Positions 32,343 to 40,566 of a stretch of DNA of 64,000 bases are shown piece after piece. Source of the stretch: Chitinophagaceae bacterium (GTDB lineage Bacteria; Bacteroidota; Bacteroidia; Chitinophagales; Chitinophagaceae); NCBI GenBank assembly GCA_019638615.1, contig JAHBTL010000003.1:1-64000 (forward strand), in the 5' to 3' direction. How positions within the stretch are numbered: the stretch's first letter is position 1; the number at the start of each line of letters is the position of its first letter. Below the pieces are notes generated by a model, which did not search any database, was not told the DNA's origin, and saw nothing but the letters and a program-made list of their open reading frames with translations. The position numbers and the translations under genes were made by a program.

Positions 32343-33341
32343 ATGAGTACAGAGAAAATCATTGCCGACTGGAAGCAAAAAAAGTTTAAGCCCGTTTACT
32401 GGCTGGAGGGGGAAGAAGCTTATTATATCGATCGGGTGGTTGAATATGCCGAACGTTCAGTATTATCGGAGGAAGAAGCCGGGTTTAACCTGACTGTTTT
32501 TTACGGAAAGGATGCCAGTTGGTCGGACGTAGTGAATGCCTGCAGGCGTTACCCTATGTTTTCCGATAAGCAGGTTGTAATATTGAAAGAAGCGCAGCAG
32601 ATGCGCGACCTGGAAAAGCTGGAAAGCTATATAGAACATCCCCTCGACTCAACGATCTTCGTGGTAGCGCATAAGGAGAAAAAGATAGATGGCAGAAGCC
32701 GGATGGCCAGGCTTTTAAAAGATAAATCCGTTCTGGTATCCACAAAAAAAATGTATGACAACCAGTTGCCGGAATGGACAAATGAACTGGTTGCCGCGAA
32801 AGGCTATACAATCTCTCCCAAAGCATTGATGTTGCTGGTAGATCATATAGGCAATGATCTAAGCCGCATTAACAATGAAGTAGATAAGCTGCTGATGAAT
32901 TTAGGTAATAGAAAAAATATTACGGAAGAGGACATAGAGCTGTATGTGGGGGTGAGCAAAGAGTACAATGTTTTCGAGTTGCAGAATGCTCTTTTACGGA
33001 AAGATATGTCCAAGGCGATGCGCATCATTCAATACTTTGAATCCAATCCCAAAGTAGCGCCTATACAACTGGTATTACCTTCGCTCTATAATTTTTTCAG
33101 CAAAGCGTATATCCTTTCTTCAGCGCAGACAAAAGATGAAAAAGCTGCCGCTTCATTAATAGGAGTAAATCCCTTTTTTGTAAAAGACTACCTTGTTGCG
33201 GTAAAAAATTATGGGTACGAGGGGGTTGAAAAAATATTGCTGCTTTTACATCAATACAACCTGAAAAGCATAGGCATCAATAGCCCGGGCACTGAAGACG
33301 CGTCTCTGATGAAGGAAATGATAATGAAAATGGCAATGTAA
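32343..33341 (+). CDS. holA: DNA polymerase III subunit delta
   Basis: HolA is the delta subunit of the clamp loader, which opens the sliding clamp. The 332-residue length is typical. The N-terminal signature is FKPVYWLEGEEAYYIDRVVEY; the second domain has VVNACRRYPMFSDKQVVILK and FVVAHKEKKIDGRSRMARLL; the conserved delta motif appears as LLVDHIGNDLSRINNEVDKL; and the C-terminal collar domain has LQNALLRKDMSKAMRIIQYF. All of these are characteristic of Bacteroidota HolA. Confidence 0.95.
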   Translation: MSTEKIIADWKQKKFKPVYWLEGEEAYYIDRVVEYAERSVLSEEEAGFNLTVFYGKDASWSDVVNACRRYPMFSDKQVVILKEAQQMRDLEKLESYIEHPLDSTIFVVAHKEKKIDGRSRMARLLKDKSVLVSTKKMYDNQLPEWTNELVAAKGYTISPKALMLLVDHIGNDLSRINNEVDKLLMNLGNRKNITEEDIELYVGVSKEYNVFELQNALLRKDMSKAMRIIQYFESNPKVAPIQLVLPSLYNFFSKAYILSSAQTKDEKAAASLIGVNPFFVKDYLVAVKNYGYEGVEKILLLLHQYNLKSIGINSPGTEDASLMKEMIMKMAM

Positions 33342-33382
33342 TATGTTTTACACGACCATTTTCATTGAGTATGCCGGAACGG

Positions 33383-33787
33383 CTATTCGGGTATATCGAT
33401 TTTACTTGCAGGATGTTCCTTTCCGTTGTGGCAGGTAATGCATGTTATGGCCGATGAAGCGCCGCTTTCGCTTTTGAAATATTTTTTATTGATCTTGGCC
33501 GTCATTTTCATCATAGAACGAGCTATATCCTTTTCAGGCTTTTCATCGCTTTGAAAGTCCAGCTTTTTCGGATCGGTTTTAGAAGGAACATGACAAAAAT
33601 TGCATTTTACTCCCAGTGAAACGTTGAACCCCTTCATTATTTTTACCAGTTCCTCGTGATCAATGTTTTTGGGAAGTACTTTAAGATTGGGTTTTGGACC
33701 TTCGGCTGTAGTGGCGGCTACACCTGTCATCAGGATGGCAAACAATACCATCCCTACAAAAATTTTGTTTTTGTTTGTACGAAGCAT
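33383..33787 (-). CDS. Small diheme c-type cytochrome
   Basis: A 134-residue periplasmic protein with an N-terminal signal anchor (residues 8-26). Two CXXCH haem-attachment motifs are seen: CNFCH at about residue 61 and CITCH at about 115. The spacing and surrounding residues (VKCNFCHVPSKTDPKKLDFQ, SDEKPEKDIARSMMKMTAKIN) match the small Bacteroidota cytochromes annotated as related to photosynthetic reaction-centre cytochrome c subunits. It would transfer electrons in the periplasm; no partner oxidoreductase is adjacent. Confidence 0.92.
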   Translation of the reverse strand: MLRTNKNKIFVGMVLFAILMTGVAATTAEGPKPNLKVLPKNIDHEELVKIMKGFNVSLGVKCNFCHVPSKTDPKKLDFQSDEKPEKDIARSMMKMTAKINKKYFKSESGASSAITCITCHNGKEHPASKIDIPE

Positions 33788-33900
33788 AGAAGTGGAATTA
33801 AGATGTTAAAATATGGTATTCTTATATACATACCAATTTTTTTTCGAAATGCGCCCGTTGCTGATTGAAAAATCAAAGCATCTTGTAGGCAACTTTTATT

Positions 33901-33908
33901 TAGGTTTG
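33901..33908 (+). promoter_or_regulatory. Candidate -7 box of TDH-like epimerase gene
   Basis: TAGGTTTG matches TAnnTTTG exactly, 27 bases before the ATG at 33936. A TTG lies 14-15 bases upstream, a short spacing. Confidence 0.4.
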
Positions 33909-33935
33909 CGATTGTAATGCTTATTTTAAAAATCT

Positions 33936-34880
33936 ATGGCTAAGGAAAAAATATTGGTAATCGGGGCTTCGGGACAGATTGGCGTTGAATTAACGCTGGC
34001 ATTAAGAAAAATATACGGAAATACACAGGTCGTGGCCTCTGACCTCAGGGAGGAAAATAATCTCCTGCATGGCACTGGGCCCTATGTTTCGCTGGATGTA
34101 ATGAACAAAGAAATGCTGCATGTGCAGGTGATAAGGCAAAATATTACGCAGATATACCTGCTTGCCGCCATTCTTTCTGCAACAGGCGAAAAAAATCCGG
34201 GGCTGGCCTGGCATCTTAACACACAAAGCTTATTAAATGTGCTGGACATTGCCAGGGAGGAGCATCTTCATAAAGTATATTGGCCCAGCAGTATAGCGGT
34301 GTTCGGACCTACATCGCCTCGTATCAACTGTCCCCAGCAAACCATTATTGAACCTACCACTGTATACGGCATAAGCAAATATGCCGGTGAGTTCTGGTGC
34401 AAGTATTATCATCAGCGGTATGGAGTAGATGTAAGGAGCATCAGGTACCCCGGTTTGATCAGCTACAAATCATCTCCCGGCGGGGGAACGACGGACTACG
34501 CGGTTGAGATTTTTCATGAAGCGCTGGAAGAAAAAAAATATACCAGTTTTCTTGCAAAAGATACTTACCTGCCTATGATGTATATGCCGGATGCCATCAG
34601 GGCAACCATCGAATTAATGGAAGCCGATGCAAAGAAGATATCTGTACGGACTTCATATAATATTGCAGGCATTAGCTTTTCCCCTGAAGAAATTGCCACG
34701 GAAATAAAGAAGCATATTCCTGGTTTTGCGATTGACTATCAACCCGATTACAGGCAGCAGATAGCAGATAGCTGGCCGCAAAGCATTGACGACAGCGTGG
34801 CGAGACAGGATTGGGGTTGGAAACATGAGTATGATATTGGCAGGATGACTGAGGATATGTTAAACAATCTGCGGTCTTGA
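33936..34880 (+). CDS. NAD-dependent epimerase, short-chain L-threonine 3-dehydrogenase-like
   Basis: A 314-residue extended short-chain dehydrogenase. The NAD-binding motif is ILVIGASGQIGVELTLAL; the catalytic Tyr/Lys pair is in TVYGISKYAGEFWC. The C-terminal region with YNIAGISFSPEEIATEIKKH and SWPQSIDDSVARQDWGWKHE closely matches the GalE-like L-threonine 3-dehydrogenases described from Flavobacterium and other bacteria. These oxidise threonine to 2-amino-3-ketobutyrate; the KBL lyase that would follow is not in the window. It is cytoplasmic and monocistronic. Confidence 0.88.
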   Translation: MAKEKILVIGASGQIGVELTLALRKIYGNTQVVASDLREENNLLHGTGPYVSLDVMNKEMLHVQVIRQNITQIYLLAAILSATGEKNPGLAWHLNTQSLLNVLDIAREEHLHKVYWPSSIAVFGPTSPRINCPQQTIIEPTTVYGISKYAGEFWCKYYHQRYGVDVRSIRYPGLISYKSSPGGGTTDYAVEIFHEALEEKKYTSFLAKDTYLPMMYMPDAIRATIELMEADAKKISVRTSYNIAGISFSPEEIATEIKKHIPGFAIDYQPDYRQQIADSWPQSIDDSVARQDWGWKHEYDIGRMTEDMLNNLRS

Positions 34881-34937
34881 GGGCGCATTTATCTTCAATG
34901 AAAAAAGCTTAATTTTTTACGCTATGCAAATTCATCT

Positions 34938-35206
34938 GTTGGTAAGACACCATAGCCGTATTCTAGGATATAGAAACGACCGAGGCAATCCTATTGAACG
35001 ATAACGGCTTAAGTATTTGGGATTGCTTCTCCGCCGCGGTGGACTACCCTTCACGTAAAGTGATCAGGAAGTACCGGAAAATATTTCATCTCAATGTGAG
35101 CACTACCAAGTCTTTGCCAAGCCTAAAATAACTATTCAAACCTGCCTGCCACAGGCGCGGTTAAAACCCGCCCGGCATAAGTTGACGGTCATAGTGAGAC
35201 ACCGCC
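34938..35206. mobile_element. Degenerate copy of the 42-kb inverted-repeat element
   Basis: The left end (34941-34960, GACACCATAGCCGT) and the right end (35180-35206, TAAGTTGACGG with ATAGTG and ACACCG) match the terminal repeats of the intact element at 42048-42283 with several changes. The interior differs and contains GAGGCAATCC and GGATTGCTTC as an inverted pair. No gene lies here; the region 34881-35272 is otherwise empty. Confidence 0.55.
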
Positions 35207-35272
35207 TGCGAAAAATTGAACTTTATCACCGAAAGTAAATACGCTGGTTCTGAGGTATTCAACTTTACCTGC

Positions 35273-35280
35273 TATTTTTG
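35273..35280 (+). promoter_or_regulatory. Candidate -7 box of TlpA-like gene
   Basis: TATTTTTG matches TAnnTTTG exactly and lies eight bases before the ATG at 35289, implying a near-leaderless transcript. Confidence 0.4.
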
Positions 35281-35288
35281 CATCCATC

Positions 35289-36530
35289 ATGAAAGAAATA
35301 GTATTGATTGTAATTGCATCAGTTTTCTGCGGTATTGTGAATGCCCAGCAAATGCCATCTTTAACAAACGGCATCTGGAGGGGCGTTTTAAAAAGAACAG
35401 ACGGCAAAGAGATCGTTTTTAATTTCGAGGTAAAAGATTCACTGCAAAAGAAAACAATATTTATAATTAATGCATCTGAAAGACTTGCGGCAGATGATAT
35501 TGTTATTAAAAATGACTCTGCATTGATAACATTGCCTTTTTTTGATTCTGAATTTCGCGTGGCAGTTCAACATGACCGGCTCATGGGAAACTGGATCAAA
35601 CATCTTGCCGATCGGGATGTAGTAATTCCTTTTGAAGCGGTATATAATCAAACTTATCGCTTTAACGCAGCAAATGAAAGTGCCAATATCAATATCAGCG
35701 GACGGTGGAAATCAATATTTACCGATACCATTTCTAAAAAAATGAATGAGAAAGTGGGGGTGTTTGAGCAAAAGGGAAACAGGCTGACGGGCTCATTTCT
35801 TACACCTTATGGAGACTATCGCTACCTGGAAGGCGTGGTGGACGGCGATTCTTTAAAGCTTTCAGGCTTTGATGGCGGGTATGCTTTATTGTTTACGGCA
35901 AAAATAAGCAGCGATAAAACAATTACAGGTGGGAGGTTTTATTCCGGCGCAGGACCAGCCCCACAGGTATGGGTAGCCGAAAAAAGCCCTGATGCGGCTT
36001 TGTCGGAAAGCGGTTCCCTTTTGAAGCAGGACATGTCACCAAAGGTGAGCTTTACGTTTAAAGATATGAACGGAAAACCTGTATCATTTTCTGATAAAAA
36101 GTTTAAAAACAAGGTCGTCATTTTGCAGATAACGGGCACATGGTGCCCTAATTGTATAGATGAAACAAGGTTCCTGAATGAGCTGTATGCAAAGTACAAA
36201 CAGCAGGGATTGGAAATTATATCACTCGCTTATGAAAGAACAGAAGATTTTACCCGTTCGCAGGCAGCGGTAAAGAATTTTATGAAAAGGTTGAATGTAC
36301 AATACGAGGTACTGATCACGCCTGTTGCTGCCGGCGACCCGCAAAGGGCCGAAAAGACCTTGCCCCAGCTTGAAAGGATAACGGCATTCCCTACTTCTGT
36401 TTTTGTAAACCGGAAGGGAGAGATTGAAAAGATTCATGCAGGATTCAGCGGGCCGGGAACCGGTGAGGAAGAATACAATAAGCAGAGAGAAGAGTATATA
36501 CATATTGTAGAATTGCTGTTAAATAAATAG
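35289..36530 (+). CDS. TlpA-family thioredoxin-like protein, exported
   Basis: A 413-residue periplasmic protein with a signal peptide (residues 1-19, cleavage after VNAQ). The first part, to about residue 250, is beta-rich with no named domain. The C-terminal part, from about 255, is an AhpC/TSA/TlpA redoxin domain: FTFKDMNGKPVSFSDKKFKN, VVILQITGTWCPNCIDETRF with the redox pair Cys-Pro-Asn-Cys near residue 285, and TAFPTSVFVNRKGEI. It probably works as a disulphide reductase in envelope redox or cytochrome maturation. It is monocistronic. Confidence 0.92.
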   Translation: MKEIVLIVIASVFCGIVNAQQMPSLTNGIWRGVLKRTDGKEIVFNFEVKDSLQKKTIFIINASERLAADDIVIKNDSALITLPFFDSEFRVAVQHDRLMGNWIKHLADRDVVIPFEAVYNQTYRFNAANESANINISGRWKSIFTDTISKKMNEKVGVFEQKGNRLTGSFLTPYGDYRYLEGVVDGDSLKLSGFDGGYALLFTAKISSDKTITGGRFYSGAGPAPQVWVAEKSPDAALSESGSLLKQDMSPKVSFTFKDMNGKPVSFSDKKFKNKVVILQITGTWCPNCIDETRFLNELYAKYKQQGLEIISLAYERTEDFTRSQAAVKNFMKRLNVQYEVLITPVAAGDPQRAEKTLPQLERITAFPTSVFVNRKGEIEKIHAGFSGPGTGEEEYNKQREEYIHIVELLLNK

Positions 36531-36611
36531 GGAAGAAGATTATTGCTTGAGGTTATATTCAGCGGTATCGCGAAGCAGGGAGCAACTCATTTTAAACTTC
36601 CTCTCTTACGT

Positions 36612-37262
36612 TCACCTGCTTAAGAAATAAATTATTATACACGCGGCTATTGCAATAATAAAAGCCAATACCGGGTAGTACTGCTCCCAAAGTTTCTTGT
36701 AGATGAGTTGTTTTATTTTTTGTTGAATAACGGCTGATATGTCCTGCTGGTCCCCTGCCAGCTTATTCAAAGTGTCTTGTATGGATGAAAGGCTTTTTGC
36801 GGGAAGTACAACGCATATTTCAAGTATACACATGATAATGCTTTTGTTGATCGCTTTATCGTTGTGGAACAATAAAAGCGCAATGGCATCACCTGACAAT
36901 ACTTTATTCAGTTCCGATTGTATATAGGACTGATTTATCCTGAAGATATCCATATCGCGAACTTCCTGCTGCAATTTTTTACATTTCAGCAAAACGCTTT
37001 CCGGGCCGGTTTCTTCCGCAACAGACAAATTCACTTTAGGATAATGATCCCGCCAGGTTCTGTTGTAAATAATCCTCCTGGCTGAATCGCTTAAAGTTTC
37101 GTATGCTTCCTGGATCTCCCTGAAACGTATGGCTGCGAACTCGCTTTCCGCATTCCTGTCAGGATGATACAGCAGTGCAAGTTTCCTGAACTTTTTTTTG
37201 ATATCGTCTGCTGAAGCATCAGGAGCCACTCCAAGAACAGCATAATAGTTTTTGAACGACAT
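36612..37262 (-). CDS. DnaJ-domain protein with C-terminal membrane anchor
   Basis: A 216-residue protein with an N-terminal J domain (residues 3-66; NYYAVLGVAPDASADDIKKK, HPD in LYHPDRN), which should stimulate an Hsp70 ATPase. The middle is helical with no G/F region and no zinc finger. One membrane helix is at the C terminus (VLAFIIAIAACIIIYFLSR), so the J domain faces the cytoplasm on a tail anchor. It is divergent from the aminotransferase gene and monocistronic. Client and partner are unknown. Confidence 0.92.
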   Translation of the reverse strand: MSFKNYYAVLGVAPDASADDIKKKFRKLALLYHPDRNAESEFAAIRFREIQEAYETLSDSARRIIYNRTWRDHYPKVNLSVAEETGPESVLLKCKKLQQEVRDMDIFRINQSYIQSELNKVLSGDAIALLLFHNDKAINKSIIMCILEICVVLPAKSLSSIQDTLNKLAGDQQDISAVIQQKIKQLIYKKLWEQYYPVLAFIIAIAACIIIYFLSR

Positions 37263-37376
37263 ATCCGCCGGCGAATTTCCAAAAATGTGCCGATATAGCG
37301 GGAATTTTCACACAAGCACCTTTTGTTTATGAAAATTTACAGTTGTTTACAATTACTAAACATTTAATTTTATGGT

Positions 37377-38729
37377 ATGAATGATATTTTTCATCGCACA
37401 GAAGGCGATATCAATCTCTCTGATTCCAGGAAAGAATGGTACAGGATAATAAACCATCCCGATACTCAATATTATCTTGACGAGGATGCCAGGTATTTTC
37501 TGCATCAATCCATGTCTACTCCCTGCCTGGATGTTTTGCAATCATGCGAAGGGATTTATATAACTGATCTTACTGGCAAACGTTACATGGATTTTCATGG
37601 CAATAATGTACATCAGGTAGGATATAGAAATGAATATGTATTACAGAAAGTAAAAGCACAGTTGGATGTGCTGCCATTCAGCCCCCGGCGTTATACCAAT
37701 ATACCCGCCATTGAGCTGGCAAAAAAATTAACGGGCTTGTTTCCGGGAGATTTGAACCGGGTATTGTTTGCTCCCGGGGGCACTTCGGCTGTAGGGATGG
37801 CATTAAAGCTGGCGAGAATGGTTACCGGTAAATACAAAGTAGTATCGCTGTGGGATTCGTTTCACGGTGCTTCTATAGACGCTATAGCAGCAGGAGGAGA
37901 ACAGGTGTTCCGGAAAGGAATGGGACCTTTGCTGCCCGGAATAGAACGTATTCCGCCGCCGACAACCTACAGGGGAATTTTTGGAGATGATGGCAACGAT
38001 ATCAAATATGCCGAATACCTTGAATATGTGATAGAAAAAGAAGGAGATATCGGGGCATTTATCATAGAAACCATCCGGAATACGGATGTGCAGATACCTT
38101 CTAAAACCTATTGGAAAAAAGTCAGGGAAATATGTACCCGGCATGGCGTATTGCTGATACTGGATGAAATACCGATTGCTTTTGGCAGAACGGGTAAGAT
38201 GTTCGCTTTTGAGCATTATGATATTGAGCCGGATATTGTGTGCCTGGGGAAAGGGCTGGGGGCAGGCATTATGCCGCTGGCGGCTATGGTTACCCGTGAT
38301 GCGTACAATGTTGCCACAGAAGTATCGCTGGGGCATTATACCCATGAAAAAAGCCCCCTGGGGGCTGTTGCAGCGCTGGGTATGCTGGAATATATAGAAA
38401 AGGAAAACCTGCTTGCAAAAGTGAAGGAAGATGAAGCCTTTATGCAACAGGAGCTGAACGCATTAAAAAGTAAATATGAGCTGGTAGGTGATGTACGGGG
38501 CATAGGCTTATTATGGGGTATAGAGCTGGTTAAGGACCGGCAAAGCAAAGAAAAAGCAATTGATGCGTGTGAAATGATATTGTACGAATGCCTGAAAAAC
38601 GGGCTTAGTTTCAAGATATCGCAGGGAAATGTTTTACAGCTTTCACCGCCGCTTATCATTACAAGGGCTCAATTGAAAGAGGCGCTGGCAATCGTGGAAG
38701 CAGCTATTGCAAAAGCGTCGAAATCATAA
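37377..38729 (+). CDS. Class III PLP aminotransferase, PbfA-like
   Basis: A 450-residue PLP-dependent class III aminotransferase family enzyme. PLP-site elements are visible: FAPGGTSAVGMALKLARM, WDSFHGASIDA, LILDEIPIAFGRTGK and the catalytic lysine near residue 291 in CLGKGLGAGI. The N-terminal segment EGDINLSDSRKEWY resembles the EGD start of PbfA, the (R)-1-hydroxy-2-aminoethylphosphonate ammonia-lyase, rather than acetylornithine or GABA transaminases. If so, it would feed 2-aminoethylphosphonate catabolism, but no other phosphonate gene is near. The family is firm, the specific reaction tentative. Confidence 0.85.
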   Translation: MNDIFHRTEGDINLSDSRKEWYRIINHPDTQYYLDEDARYFLHQSMSTPCLDVLQSCEGIYITDLTGKRYMDFHGNNVHQVGYRNEYVLQKVKAQLDVLPFSPRRYTNIPAIELAKKLTGLFPGDLNRVLFAPGGTSAVGMALKLARMVTGKYKVVSLWDSFHGASIDAIAAGGEQVFRKGMGPLLPGIERIPPPTTYRGIFGDDGNDIKYAEYLEYVIEKEGDIGAFIIETIRNTDVQIPSKTYWKKVREICTRHGVLLILDEIPIAFGRTGKMFAFEHYDIEPDIVCLGKGLGAGIMPLAAMVTRDAYNVATEVSLGHYTHEKSPLGAVAALGMLEYIEKENLLAKVKEDEAFMQQELNALKSKYELVGDVRGIGLLWGIELVKDRQSKEKAIDACEMILYECLKNGLSFKISQGNVLQLSPPLIITRAQLKEALAIVEAAIAKASKS

Positions 38730-38739
38730 AACAAAAAAA

Positions 38740-38778
38740 GACGTTGATACGTTCCCGTTATAACGGTGTATCAACGTC
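38740..38778 (-). terminator. Terminator of the minus-strand porin-like gene
   Basis: GACGTTGATAC and GTATCAACGTC are exact inverted arms. On the minus strand the stem is followed by CTTTTTTTG, so it ends the gene at 38807-39430 rather than the plus-strand aminotransferase. Confidence 0.7.
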
Positions 38779-38806
38779 CTGCTGTATATTTACCAGGTAA
38801 AGAAGG

Positions 38807-39430
38807 TTATTTGCCCAGCATATAGCCGACAGAAATACCTATCTGCCTTGTGCGCATTTTACCCAATTCACCTTCGATATTCGATAAATTGCTGAGGCCC
38901 TGGGTATAGTTTGTGCTGATCAACAGGTTGTTTTTAAATTGGTAACCCATTGTTACATTGGCACCCACCTCGAAGCGTTTTAAAATGGTTTTTTCTTCAT
39001 CGCCCTCGCCAACAGGTTGTTTTTTGTATAAGTCCTGGTCATTTTCGCCAGTTGCTATTTTGGCAGATAAGCCGTAAGAAAGATTGGGGCCCAATCCCAG
39101 GAAAAATCCTCCTGTTTTATACAAAAAATTTACCGGCACGTCAAGTGCATATAACTTGAATGATACTTCGGAATTTAGTAAAGCGCTTTTTGAATTAAAG
39201 AGAAGCGCAGGCTGAACAGAAATATTTTTTGTTAAAGAAATGTCTGCGAGCCCTCCAACATGGAAACCTGCTCCTGAGGAAAGATATCTGTTCCATTCGC
39301 CATCTCCTTCCTGCTTCATGCTGATGGTGTTTTGCTGGGCGCCTGCCTTAATACCGAAACTTGCCTTCTGGGCTTTAACTGTAGCGCAGCTGATAGCCAG
39401 CGCCGTCATCAATACAAACGTTTTTTTCAT
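38807..39430 (-). CDS. Outer-membrane beta-barrel protein, PorT family
   Basis: A 207-residue outer-membrane protein with a signal peptide (residues 1-20, ending VKAQ). The beta-barrel domain (OMP_b-brl_2) shows SFGIKAGAQQNTISM, GFHVGGLADISLTKNISVQ, YALDVPVNFLYKTGGFFLG and the final strand IGISVGYMLGK, with alternating hydrophobic residues throughout. It resembles the small opacity-type barrels common in Chitinophagaceae. Its function is unknown. It is divergent from the DUF2279 gene. Confidence 0.9.
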   Translation of the reverse strand: MKKTFVLMTALAISCATVKAQKASFGIKAGAQQNTISMKQEGDGEWNRYLSSGAGFHVGGLADISLTKNISVQPALLFNSKSALLNSEVSFKLYALDVPVNFLYKTGGFFLGLGPNLSYGLSAKIATGENDQDLYKKQPVGEGDEEKTILKRFEVGANVTMGYQFKNNLLISTNYTQGLSNLSNIEGELGKMRTRQIGISVGYMLGK

Positions 39431-39639
39431 TTGATTTGGGTTTTAATAAGACATTACCGGGTTTAGATTGTTATCCGGCAACCGGCACATAAACGGCCTA
39501 ACAGGGCATCCATTGCGTATTATGTTATCAATCAATGGGGATTTATCATTTTTCAAAATCTTTTTACTCATGCAGCGTTCTTATATTAGCATAAAGTTTT
39601 TGTTATTTCGTCATATTAAATTAATTGTTTAACACCCGC

Positions 39640-40566
39640 ATGCAGGGTATCAAAGCCGCTATATATAAGCTGTTCCTTATCTGGGGATTGAGCTGCCTGC
39701 TGGTGTCGGCAAACGCCCAGTATTTTCTTCCACCTTCAGATACCTACCGGCCCGACCGTCTTAAAAAAGTAGTGATCACTGAGGTGGCGATCAGTACGGC
39801 AGTGAGCGTGGGATTGTATTATTTGTGGTATAAGAAATTTCCGAGGAGTAAATTCCATTTTTTTAACGACAACCGGGAGTGGCTGCAAATGGATAAAATA
39901 GGGCATGCTACTACGGCATATAACATTGGCGTTCTACAATACGATATGATGCGATGGTGCGGTGTAAAAAAGAACGATGCGATCGTTATCGGATCGGCTA
40001 CCGCGTTAGGGGGGCTTACTATAATTGAGTTGCTGGATGGTTTTTCGACGCATTGGGGGTTTTCAAAAGGCGATATGCTTGCCAATCTGGTAGGCACGGC
40101 CATATTCGCATCGCAGCAGCGCTGGTGGGATCAGCAACGCATATCCATGAAATTTTCTGCTCATCTTTCACCCTATGCGCAGTACCATGGCGGGGAATTA
40201 GGTAAAAGTTTTGCATCGCGTATATTAAAGGATTACAACGGGCAAAGCTATTGGCTGTCATTCAATATAAAGTCTTTCCTGCCTGCATCCTCCGGCTTCC
40301 CTGCATGGCCCGCTATATCGTTGGGATATGGCGCAGACGGTATGATCGGAGGGCATGAAAACCCTCCCGCCGTTAAAGGCGTGTCCGTTCCGTCATTTGA
40401 ACGTACGCGCAGGTTTATGATATCCCCCGATGCAGATCTGTTCAGGGTTCGATCGGCCGCGCCGGTTGATGCCGCTACCTATATGCTGAAGTCATTCAAG
40501 TTCCCCGCACCCACTTTTGAAATCAATTCAAAAGGGAAAGCAAAGCTATATGGTATCTATCATTGA
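39640..40566 (+). CDS. DUF2279 family membrane protein
   Basis: From the ATG at 39640 (MQGIKAAIYKLF) this is a 308-residue protein with a signal peptide (cleavage near SANAQ). It contains the conserved DUF2279 motifs MDKIGHATTAYNIG, a membrane segment with IVIGSATALGGLTIIELLDG, and GFSKGDMLANLVGTAIF. It is an inner- or outer-envelope protein of unknown role, widespread in Bacteroidota. A TTG at 39625 could extend it by five residues. Its stop overlaps the end of ispH on the opposite strand by seven bases. Confidence 0.88.
   Translation: MQGIKAAIYKLFLIWGLSCLLVSANAQYFLPPSDTYRPDRLKKVVITEVAISTAVSVGLYYLWYKKFPRSKFHFFNDNREWLQMDKIGHATTAYNIGVLQYDMMRWCGVKKNDAIVIGSATALGGLTIIELLDGFSTHWGFSKGDMLANLVGTAIFASQQRWWDQQRISMKFSAHLSPYAQYHGGELGKSFASRILKDYNGQSYWLSFNIKSFLPASSGFPAWPAISLGYGADGMIGGHENPPAVKGVSVPSFERTRRFMISPDADLFRVRSAAPVDAATYMLKSFKFPAPTFEINSKGKAKLYGIYH

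Noticed and set aside
39440-39460. Further copies of the ECF promoter at about 39450 and 62240
   Set aside because: Only the TGTCTTA half is present; the TAAGGGT half is missing at the required 14-base distance.
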